DNA from: Candidatus Poribacteria bacterium
GTDB taxonomy: Bacteria; Poribacteria; WGA-4E; WGA-3G
Direction: 5' to 3'
DNA length: 64,000 bases
NCBI GenBank assembly: GCA_012267415.1
Contig: JAAXGN010000044.1
Location: 124,001-188,000, forward strand
Translations under genes and position numbers: made by a program
In this document: piece after piece, positions 41,879 to 49,217 of the stretch
How the letters are laid out: each line of letters opens with the position of its first letter
How positions within the stretch are numbered: the stretch's first letter is position 1
Notes under the pieces: generated by a model
Database searches by the model: none
Told to the model about the DNA's origin: nothing
The model's input: the letters and a program-made list of their open reading frames with translations, nothing else

Positions 41879-43279
41879 ATGAAGATTAGACTTTCGCTTG
41901 TGATGTTATCTATTATTGTAAGCCTATTATGTGCTAACACTGTTTTATTCGCAGTAGAAATTAATGTACCAGAAGACCAACCCACAATTCAAGATGGAAT
42001 TCTTATGGCAAAGGATGGGGATACAATTTTGGTCGCAGCTGGAATCTACGAAGGTAAAGGCAATGTCAATGTGGATTTCGGAGGAAAACAAATTACTGTT
42101 CGATCCATAAGTGGTGCAGAAAATACGATCATTGACTGCGGCGAGATACAAGATACACGCGGTTTTGTTTTCAATAAGGGTGAATCAGCTGCGACTATAC
42201 TTGACGGATTCACAATAAAGAATGGTGTCCATAAAGAGGGAGCAGGTATTTTCATCAATAGTGCCTCACCTACAATCAGAAACTGCATCATCACAGAGAA
42301 CAGTGCAGGTGATTCTGCAAACTATTCCGGCAAAGGCGGAGGTATCTACTGTTTTGATTCTAATGCATTCATTGAAGGTTGCACAATCACGCGCAACTTC
42401 GTCGGTTCAAGATTCGGTGGTGGTGGAATCTACTTAGGTGGTGAATCGAACTTCTCAAATTCAAGAGCCGAACTGATCCTCCTAAACTGTGATATTTCAG
42501 ATAATACTGGGCATGGCGTATATTCAAAGGGGTATGTCACTGTAACCATACAAGGTTGCACAGTCTCAAAGAATACGATGCGAGGAATAGTATGTACAGC
42601 AAATTACGCACGGTCAATCAACCTTATAACAAATTCACGTATTGAACAGAACATGGAAGGTGGCGTTGAAGTCTCTGAGGAGACAGTTCTAAACATCACT
42701 AAGTCCATTATTAGGAAAAACAGCGCAAGATCAGGTGCCGGTATTTCGTGTAGTCGGACATGTACTCTTTATGTATCAGATTGTGTCATCACAGATAATA
42801 TTGCAGATAACTACGGCGGTGGACTTGGCATTGAAACTTGGTCAGGTAAAGTAACTATCTCACACACCACAATTACTGGCAACACTTCACGTCGAATCGG
42901 TGGAGGTATATATTTTGGGGCTGTCCCAACAGAACGGTTAAGAATGACAATAAAAGATTCAATTGTTTGGGGTAATCGTAGCGATGGTAGTTACGATGAG
43001 TTAGCATTGAGTGGTAGTGCTATCGTAATTAAAAATAGTGATATTAGGGGTGGACTTGAAGGAATAGGTCGTGAAGCAGAACCTAATCGGCTGACCTATA
43101 CGGACAACATTGATGAAGACCCGCTCTTTATTGATCCTGAAAATGGTGATTTCAGACTTATGGAGAACAGTCCTGCTGCAGCAATGGGGGCAAATCCTAT
43201 CTTTTCTGTTGCCGGTCCACTTACCGTAACAGCAAAAGGTAAACGGATTTCTAAATGGGCAGAATTCAAACGTAGATAA
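41879..43279 (+). CDS. Secreted right-handed beta-helix repeat protein
   Basis: A 466-residue protein with a signal peptide (about 1-26, LLCANTVLFAVE). INVPEDQPTIQDGI and DGDTILVAAGIYEG follow, the usual beginning of parallel-beta-helix proteins. The rest consists of about ten coils, with GGGIYC, GGGIYLGG, GGGLGIE and GGGIYFG as the recurring turns, and TIxG or TIKNG as strands. These proteins often bind or cleave polysaccharides; no catalytic residues of a known lyase can be picked out. GATAGGAG stands before ATG 41879. It follows CotH on the same strand, and both are predicted to act outside the cytoplasm. Confidence 0.82.
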   Translation: MKIRLSLVMLSIIVSLLCANTVLFAVEINVPEDQPTIQDGILMAKDGDTILVAAGIYEGKGNVNVDFGGKQITVRSISGAENTIIDCGEIQDTRGFVFNKGESAATILDGFTIKNGVHKEGAGIFINSASPTIRNCIITENSAGDSANYSGKGGGIYCFDSNAFIEGCTITRNFVGSRFGGGGIYLGGESNFSNSRAELILLNCDISDNTGHGVYSKGYVTVTIQGCTVSKNTMRGIVCTANYARSINLITNSRIEQNMEGGVEVSEETVLNITKSIIRKNSARSGAGISCSRTCTLYVSDCVITDNIADNYGGGLGIETWSGKVTISHTTITGNTSRRIGGGIYFGAVPTERLRMTIKDSIVWGNRSDGSYDELALSGSAIVIKNSDIRGGLEGIGREAEPNRLTYTDNIDEDPLFIDPENGDFRLMENSPAAAMGANPIFSVAGPLTVTAKGKRISKWAEFKRR

Positions 43280-43349
43280 ATTTCCAGCATTCAAGTTGCA
43301 CAGAAGGAAAAATAAGAGTATAATTATAAATAATCTAATTTGCAGCCTA

Positions 43350-43421
43350 TGTAGCACAATCTGTTAGATTGTGCCTGTGAGCGTGTGTAGCATAATCTGC
43401 CAGATTGTGCCTGTGAGCGTG
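43350..43421 (+). repeat. 36-bp tandem repeat, two copies (GTAGCACAATCT...AGATTGTGC)
   Basis: Copies 43350-43385 and 43386-43421 differ at only a few bases. Each starts TGTAGCA, has GCACAATCTGTTAGATTGTG or its variant as a hairpin, and ends CCTGTGAGCGTG. This lies in the spacer before lysS. The family is shared with 14154-14240 and 37606-37758, and its core resembles the ends of the MITE-like elements at 20153 and 57552. Confidence 0.65.
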
Positions 43422-43443
43422 CAACAGGAAGGAGGAAGAAAGT

Positions 43444-44916
43444 ATGGACGAAACCAATGACCTCATGCGCCAACGCAAAGAAAAGCTAAACGAAATCCGG
43501 GATGCCGGTATTGACCCATATCCACATCAATATGAACCAACACACACGACTCAGGGTATACACGAAAAATACCAAGATGTCAATGATGCACCCGATGAGA
43601 AAAACCGTGTGACGATTGCTGGTCGGATAATGACAAAACGCGACCACGGAAAAAGTAGTTTCGCACACCTACAGGATAGCACTGGACGTATCCAAGTATA
43701 TGTGCGGCGAGACGGCGTTGGACCCGACTCTTACCTTATCTATCGTCGCTTTGATGTCGGAGACATAATCGGTGTAAGCGGCGTCGTATTTCGCACGCGA
43801 ACAGGCGAGCTAACAATAAACGTTGACACAGTTGAACTACTCTCTAAATCCATCCGACCCCTACCTGAAAAATGGCACGGACTGACAGATAAGCAGACGC
43901 GGTATAGACAACGTTACGCTGATCTTATCATGAATCCTGAAGTGAAAGAGGTATTCCAAAAAAGGACACAGATTGTTCAGGCAATAAGAGATATGCTCAA
44001 CGAACAAGACTTTATGGAAGTTGAAACACCTATACTGCAACCGATCTATGGCGGCGCAAGTGCACGACCTTTCACAACGTATCATAAGACTTTGGATCAA
44101 CCCTTATATCTTAGAATCGCAAATGAACTATATCTAAAAAGACTTATTGTCGGCGGCCTTGAACGTGTATACGAATTTTCACGTGATTTTCGGAATGAAG
44201 GTATGGATAGAGACCATAATCCAGAATTCACAATGCTTGAACTCTATCAAGCCTATGCCGACTATATTGAAGTAATGGCGTTAACAGAGAATCTAATAGC
44301 GAACACAGTAAAAAAAATACACGGTACAACAAAAATTACATATCAGGGACAACAGTTAGACTTTTCACCCCCCTGGCAAAGAATGACGATGATAGAATCT
44401 ATCAAAGAACATAGTAGTTTTAATCCTGAAACACTTTCTGAAGATGAACTCTATACAAAAGCTCTAAATGCAGGAATTGAGGTGGATGGAAACGAGTCTA
44501 AAGGGCAAATAATCGCTGAACTTTTTGATACTTATGTAGAAGACAAGCTAATTCAACCCACTTTCATCTATGACTATCCAATAGAGGTATCCCCATTCGC
44601 GAAAAAGAAACCGGAGAATCCGGAATTCGTAGAAAGATTCGAGTTTTTCATCGCTGGCATGGAATTAGGTAATGCATTCAGTGAATTGAATGATCCAATT
44701 GATCAGAGACAACGTTTTCTTGAGCAAGCAGCAAATTTAGAAAAGGGTGATGATGAAGCATTTATGGTCGATGAAGATTATCTGCGTGCTTTAGAATATG
44801 GGATGCCACCAACGGGAGGCTTGGGGATTGGAATAGACAGATTAACTATGTTGTTAACTGATCAATACTCAATACGGGACGTTATCCTATTTCCACAGAT
44901 GCGACCAGAGAATTAA
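43444..44916 (+). CDS. lysS: Lysyl-tRNA synthetase, class II
   Basis: LysS attaches lysine to its tRNA. The 490-residue protein has the OB-fold anticodon domain at about 40-145 (RVTIAGRIMTKRDHGKSSFAHLQD) and then the class II catalytic domain. Motif 1 covers VFQKRTQIVQAIR, motif 2 is FSRDFRNEGMDRDHNPEFTMLE, and motif 3 is GLGIGIDRLTMLL near the end. The length fits the bacterial enzyme. Only one base separates it from the acetyltransferase gene, so they form an operon. AGGAGGA precedes ATG 43444 at good distance, an unusually strong ribosome site. The 36-base tandem repeat lies just upstream. Confidence 0.95.
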   Translation: MDETNDLMRQRKEKLNEIRDAGIDPYPHQYEPTHTTQGIHEKYQDVNDAPDEKNRVTIAGRIMTKRDHGKSSFAHLQDSTGRIQVYVRRDGVGPDSYLIYRRFDVGDIIGVSGVVFRTRTGELTINVDTVELLSKSIRPLPEKWHGLTDKQTRYRQRYADLIMNPEVKEVFQKRTQIVQAIRDMLNEQDFMEVETPILQPIYGGASARPFTTYHKTLDQPLYLRIANELYLKRLIVGGLERVYEFSRDFRNEGMDRDHNPEFTMLELYQAYADYIEVMALTENLIANTVKKIHGTTKITYQGQQLDFSPPWQRMTMIESIKEHSSFNPETLSEDELYTKALNAGIEVDGNESKGQIIAELFDTYVEDKLIQPTFIYDYPIEVSPFAKKKPENPEFVERFEFFIAGMELGNAFSELNDPIDQRQRFLEQAANLEKGDDEAFMVDEDYLRALEYGMPPTGGLGIGIDRLTMLLTDQYSIRDVILFPQMRPEN

Positions 44917-44917
44917 T

Positions 44918-45478
44918 ATGAAAACCGTACCTACCTTACATACAGAAAGGTTGATATTACGCGCTTTTACGTTTGATGACGCACAGGATGTTCAAAGACT
45001 CGCAGGAGAACGCGATATCGCAGCAACAACCAGTAACCTTCCGCATCCTTATGAAGACGGTATGGCAGAAACATGGATAAATACACATTCGCCAAGATTA
45101 GAAGAGGGTAAAGGTGTCGTTTGGGCAATCACACTAAAGGTGGATGATTCCTATACAGACACAATCCTAATTGGTGCAATTGACATAAATGTTGATAAGG
45201 CAGAAAAAATCGGTGAACTTGGATACTGGATAGGAAAACCTTACTGGAATTCTGGTTACTGTTCAGAAGCCGCGAAGGCAGTGCTAAACTATGGATTGGA
45301 TGTTCTTAAATTAAAAAGTATCCACGCATTCTATTTCGCTAAGAACCCTGCATCCGGACGCGTCATGCAGAAAATCGGTATGAAATTTGAGGAACGTTTC
45401 CCAAAGGCAGTAGAGAAATGGGGCGTACTTGAAGACATTATTAAATATAACATACAAAACAAAACAGCGGATGTCTAA
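44918..45478 (+). CDS. GNAT-family acetyltransferase, RimJ/RimL-like
   Basis: This 186-residue protein has the GNAT fold used to move an acetyl group from acetyl-CoA to an amine. HTERLILRAFTFDDAQDV is the opening of RimJ/RimL-type proteins. IGELGYWIGKPYWNSGYCSEAAKAVLNYGL holds the conserved beta-bulge and coenzyme A loop, and SIHAFYFAKNPASGRVMQKIGM is the final strand-helix. Members modify ribosomal proteins, antibiotics or small amines; the substrate is unknown. It begins one base after lysS, and no other ribosome site is needed beyond the end of that gene, so translational coupling is likely. Confidence 0.86.
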   Translation: MKTVPTLHTERLILRAFTFDDAQDVQRLAGERDIAATTSNLPHPYEDGMAETWINTHSPRLEEGKGVVWAITLKVDDSYTDTILIGAIDINVDKAEKIGELGYWIGKPYWNSGYCSEAAKAVLNYGLDVLKLKSIHAFYFAKNPASGRVMQKIGMKFEERFPKAVEKWGVLEDIIKYNIQNKTADV

Positions 45479-45545
45479 TTCAAAAACGCTATCAATCATA
45501 GTAAAACTTGGAATTAAACATACACTTACGCATTGTCAAAAACTA

Positions 45546-45614
45546 GTTTGTAGTAGGGCAATTCATTGCCCGTTCTCCCCGTAGAAACGGGCAATGAATT
45601 GCCCTACTACAAAC
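45546..45614. repeat. Perfect palindromic GTAGTAGGGCAATT element, copy 1
   Basis: Arms of 29 bases, 45546-45574 and 45586-45614, are exact reverse complements, beginning GTTTGTAGTAGGGCAATTCA. A near-identical element is at 61700-61768. The flank on its right, GGCACCCCATTTTTGATTG, occurs in reverse complement to the left of the 61.7 kb copy, so the element is longer than its palindrome and inverted there. Confidence 0.75.
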
Positions 45615-45654
45615 GGAGGCACCCCATTTTTGATTGGGTAGAACATTAGACTAT

Positions 45655-47115
45655 ATGAAATTTGAATGGTTCGTAGCCTCACGTTATCTACTTTCACGCA
45701 GAAAACAATCGTTTATATCAATTATAAGTATAATCTCTATTATAGGAGTCAGTCTGGGTGTTGCAACAGTTATCTTAGTTATCGCTGTTTTAGATGGCGT
45801 TGAACACGGTTTGAGAGATAGGTTTCTTGCGAATGAAGCACATATCGTCTTAAGAGATTTCGGGAGTGCGTACTTTTCTGATTACGATAGTAAGATTGAG
45901 GAAATAAAAAAAGTTAACGGCGTCGTCGCAGCGTCACCGGTTGTCTATTCTCAGTCAGCAATTTTCCGGCAAGATAATAACAATATAGATGCTGTGATTC
46001 TCGTTAAAGGTATCGACCCAGAACTTGAGGAAACTGTAACCGGTTTTTCTCAGTTTGTTAAGGGGTCTACCGGTTTTCAAGATACCGGGATCATAGAAGA
46101 AGCCAGTTTTATAAACGATGTAAAAATTACAGGAGGAATTGTACTCGGATCGCGATTAGCACTCAGAATCGGTGTCACTGAAGGTGATGTATTAAGAGTT
46201 GTCGTTAGAATGGTTGAAGACGCATTGAACCCAGATTCACTGTATCCAATAATAAAGCATTTTGTAGTCATCGGTCTTTATGAATCTGAATTGACAGTTT
46301 ACGATAACCAGATTGCATTTATTCATATAGAAACCGCACAAGAGATATATGAAAAACCGGGGCAAGCTAACGTTATCTTAGTCCGACTTGAGGATGCTGA
46401 ACTTGCTCCTGAAGTCGCACAAAAGATGACGGAACCGCCGGCATTTGACAAGATACAAATGCCAATGACAACAACATGGTTGGAAACGCATGCACCGTTA
46501 TTTGCTGCATTGGAGTTGGAAAAAATCGCAACTGTCATTATAGAGGCGTTAATCATTTTAGTCGCAGCATTCAACATCGCAAGCACACTAATTATGACAG
46601 TGATGGAGAAAACGCGAGATATAGGAACATTACGCACGCTCGGATCATCACGCGGGAACATTATGCGGATATTTATGATTCAGGGAAGTGTGATTGGTAT
46701 GTTAGGCACATTCATCGGTACTGCTTTGGGACTCGGTTTATGCTGGTTGCTCAGTACGAATATTGTTAGACCTACACCCTTGTTTGCATTAGGACTTGTA
46801 GTATGCCTCATTCGGATACAGATTGCGATTGCAATCCTACGTCTATCACTGTATGCGAAAATAAGGAGAATTGGATTTACCATATTATGGGTCATTGCTA
46901 TTGCTTTTGGTCTATACTGTTTGGTAGAACCTATCTCCTTGCAGGAATTGGGTTTGAGTCAAATTTACCAGATGAATCAACTTCCAATAAGAGTTAATTG
47001 GTTCTTTGTGGGTTTTATCAATGTTCTGTCATTCGCAATCTGTTGGTTAGCAACAATTTACCCAGCGTGGCAAGCTGCAAACCTAAATCCGATTGAGGCG
47101 TTACAGTATGAGTAA
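45655..47115 (+). CDS. Lipoprotein-releasing ABC transporter permease (LolC/LolE type)
   Basis: A 486-residue inner-membrane permease of the MacB/FtsX superfamily. It opens EWFVASRYLLSRRKQSF and then the first membrane helix (about 18-45). A periplasmic domain spans about 50-290, and further helices sit at about 300-330, 350-380, 395-415 and 440-470. ETTRDIGTLR-type coupling helix (EKTRDIGTLRTLGSS) and the C-terminal IYPAWQAANLNPIEALQYE are family features. With LolD it extracts lipoproteins for transport to the outer membrane, which suits the many lipoproteins of this window. ATG 45655 is preferred over the TTG at 45634. The last 60 bases of the gene are tandemly duplicated downstream. Confidence 0.84.
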   Translation: MKFEWFVASRYLLSRRKQSFISIISIISIIGVSLGVATVILVIAVLDGVEHGLRDRFLANEAHIVLRDFGSAYFSDYDSKIEEIKKVNGVVAASPVVYSQSAIFRQDNNNIDAVILVKGIDPELEETVTGFSQFVKGSTGFQDTGIIEEASFINDVKITGGIVLGSRLALRIGVTEGDVLRVVVRMVEDALNPDSLYPIIKHFVVIGLYESELTVYDNQIAFIHIETAQEIYEKPGQANVILVRLEDAELAPEVAQKMTEPPAFDKIQMPMTTTWLETHAPLFAALELEKIATVIIEALIILVAAFNIASTLIMTVMEKTRDIGTLRTLGSSRGNIMRIFMIQGSVIGMLGTFIGTALGLGLCWLLSTNIVRPTPLFALGLVVCLIRIQIAIAILRLSLYAKIRRIGFTILWVIAIAFGLYCLVEPISLQELGLSQIYQMNQLPIRVNWFFVGFINVLSFAICWLATIYPAWQAANLNPIEALQYE

Positions 47116-47266
47116 TATGTCATAAAACTATTAAAAGTAGTAGGCACACGCCGTGTGCCGTCCATTTACCCAGTTTAGCAGCTACGAACCTAAATCCGAA
47201 TAAGGCGTTACAGTATGAGTAATATGTCATAAAACTATTAAAAGTAGTAGGCACACGCCGTGTGCT
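47056..47266 (+). repeat. About 107-bp tandem duplication across the lolC stop codon
   Basis: Bases 47056-47159 and 47164-47266 share most of their sequence at an offset of 107-108. This includes CCTAAATCCGA, GGCGTTACAGTATGAGTAAT and GGCACACGCCGTGTGC. The first copy holds the last 20 codons of the permease gene and the second is a noncoding, mutated copy (for example TGG changed to TAG). The repeat contains the hairpin GGCACACGCCGTGTGCC. Confidence 0.75.
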
Positions 47267-47298
47267 GTTAGTCTATCAAAAACAAACAACGTTGCAGT

Positions 47299-48024
47299 AT
47301 GGATAAATTAATTACAATTGACAATTTACACAAATCCTTTTATGATGGTGACTCAGAATTGAAAGTACTGAAAGGAGTCAATCTTGACATCTACAAATCT
47401 GAAATCCTTTCAATCATGGGGGCATCGGGAGTAGGAAAGAGCACCCTATTACATATTTTAGGCACACTTGACCGACCAACGACAGGTAGAATACTATATG
47501 AAGATGAAGACATTACGACATTCTCAGAACGGCAGTTGGCAACATTTCGGAATAACGCCATCGGTTTTGTTTTTCAATTTCATCAGTTACTCCCTGAGTT
47601 TACCGCATTAGAAAACGTTGCAATGGGGAGACTCATTAAGACATCCAAGCGAAATACATTCAGAGATACTGATCTGAATAACAACGATACTGATCTGAAT
47701 AACAACAGTACTTATGAAGACGCACAACGACTACTTGACGATGTTGGACTCTCAGAAAGATTAGACCATTATCCAAGTCAACTCTCTGGTGGAGAAAGAC
47801 AACGTGTCGCCATAGCAAGAGCGTTGATAAATCAACCAAAAGTCGTCCTTGCTGACGAACCAACAGGGAATATAGACGACAAAACCAGTCAAGCAGTCCT
47901 AAATGTCTTACAAAAAATAAATGAACGATTGCAACAGACTTTTATTATCGTAACACATGATTCACATCTAGCTGCACGAGCTGACAGAACTGTAGAACTT
48001 GTGGATGGAAAAATCGCAGACTAA
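47299..48024 (+). CDS. Lipoprotein-releasing ABC transporter ATPase (LolD type)
   Basis: A 241-residue ABC ATPase that powers the adjacent permease. Walker A is GASGVGKST (about 42-50), the Q-loop lies in FQFHQLLPEFTALENV, the signature is LSGGERQRVAIARAL, Walker B is VVLADEPTGNID, and the switch His is in VTHDSH. The coding sequence contains a perfect 21-base direct repeat at 47665-47685 and 47686-47706, giving DTDLNNN twice before the signature. This seems a recent, in-frame insertion. ATG 47299 has no strong ribosome site. It is separated from the permease stop by the duplicated segment and is otherwise a normal lolC-lolD arrangement. Confidence 0.9.
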   Translation: MDKLITIDNLHKSFYDGDSELKVLKGVNLDIYKSEILSIMGASGVGKSTLLHILGTLDRPTTGRILYEDEDITTFSERQLATFRNNAIGFVFQFHQLLPEFTALENVAMGRLIKTSKRNTFRDTDLNNNDTDLNNNSTYEDAQRLLDDVGLSERLDHYPSQLSGGERQRVAIARALINQPKVVLADEPTGNIDDKTSQAVLNVLQKINERLQQTFIIVTHDSHLAARADRTVELVDGKIAD

Positions 48025-48166
48025 GTACAATTGATATATAGTGAACAATGAAAATAATGATACAAAGTCCCTGTAGGAGCGATCTCCGAATCGCGACTTA
48101 ACTTCTACATCTCAAAATGTACCATTAATTCAAAAGTTTACTATAAGGGTAGAGGAAGGAATAGTA

Positions 48167-49054
48167 ATGTTGGTTTATATTGATGGAGCATATTTATCAC
48201 AAGAGAATGCTAAAATTTCTGTATTTGACCACGGATTACTCTATGGAGACGGTGTATTTGAAGGTATTCGTTGCTATAACGGTAATGTCTTTATGCTGGA
48301 TGAACACTTAGAAAGACTTTATGATTCAGCCAAATCACTCATGTTGGAAATACCAATACCAATAGATGCTATGAAGCATAATGTCCTTGAAACGTTACGC
48401 CGAAATCAACTACGTGAAGGTTATGTCAGATTAATTGTCACACGTGGGATAGGTGATTTAGGACTTGATCCAGAGAAGTGTCCTAACCCATCAGTCGTCA
48501 TCATTGCCGACAAAATTCAATTGTATCCAGAAAAATACTATGAAGACGGTTTGGAAATCGTCACGGTCTCCGTAAGAAGGAATTATCCTGAAGCAATCAA
48601 CCCACGTGTTAAATCTCTCAATTATCTAAATAACATTCTTGCAAAAATTGAAGCAAAACAGTCTGGTGCAGTAGAAGCATTGATGCTCAATAATGAAGGA
48701 TATGTTGTTGAATGTAGTGGTGATAACATCTTTCTGGTTAAAGATGAGGTCATAATCACGCCACCATCACATATCGGAATTTTGGAAGGTGTTACCCGTA
48801 ATACCGTAATTTCACTCGCTCGTGAAGCAGGATTTGAGGTAGAAGAACGCGTCTTCACGCGACATGATATATACATCGCAGATGAATGCTTCCTGACAGG
48901 GACTGCAGCTGAAGTCATTCCAGTCGTAAAACTTGATAGAAGAATAATCGGTGAAGGAAAACCGGGGATCGTTACACAAAAGTTAATTGCAGCATTTAGA
49001 CATCTCGCGAACAACTTTGGAACACCTATATTTGCTTGTGAAGAAAAGGAATAA
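48167..49054 (+). CDS. ilvE: Branched-chain amino acid aminotransferase (class IV PLP enzyme)
   Basis: This 295-residue fold-type IV PLP enzyme transaminates leucine, isoleucine and valine with 2-oxoglutarate. It starts MLVYIDGAYLSQENAKISVFDHGLLYGDGVFEGIR, the family N-terminus. The Schiff-base Lys is Lys149 in NPRVKSLNYLNNILAK, ECSGDNIFLV carries the conserved Glu region, and FLTGTAAEVIPV is the phosphate-binding part. D-amino acid aminotransferase is a related possibility, but the SLNYLNN stretch favours IlvE. AGAGGAAGGAAT precedes ATG 48167 at a good distance. A GTAGGAGCGAT-type hairpin repeat lies upstream near 48071-48094, and another repeat follows the gene. Confidence 0.86.
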   Translation: MLVYIDGAYLSQENAKISVFDHGLLYGDGVFEGIRCYNGNVFMLDEHLERLYDSAKSLMLEIPIPIDAMKHNVLETLRRNQLREGYVRLIVTRGIGDLGLDPEKCPNPSVVIIADKIQLYPEKYYEDGLEIVTVSVRRNYPEAINPRVKSLNYLNNILAKIEAKQSGAVEALMLNNEGYVVECSGDNIFLVKDEVIITPPSHIGILEGVTRNTVISLAREAGFEVEERVFTRHDIYIADECFLTGTAAEVIPVVKLDRRIIGEGKPGIVTQKLIAAFRHLANNFGTPIFACEEKE

Positions 49055-49062
49055 TAAAAACT

Positions 49063-49141
49063 TATACCATTTCTAATTGAGAACACCTTTTTAATGTAGC
49101 ATAAACTTTTAGTTTGTGCCGTTTACCGTTTCGTTACTAAC
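49063..49141 (-). repeat. 76-bp dispersed repeat, copy 2 (inverted)
   Basis: Reverse complement of the repeat at 14243-14318, starting TATACCATTTCTAATTGA and containing AAACTTTTAGTTTGTGCCG. It occupies the spacer between ilvE and bamA, which holds nothing else recognisable apart from a related ACTGAAATGGTATTAG at about 49163-49180. Confidence 0.6.
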
Positions 49142-49217
49142 ACCTAAGTAATGATAAAAAACTAACTGAAATGGTATTAGCATACCTTAGCATGCCACCA
49201 GTATAAGGAGCAAAAAA

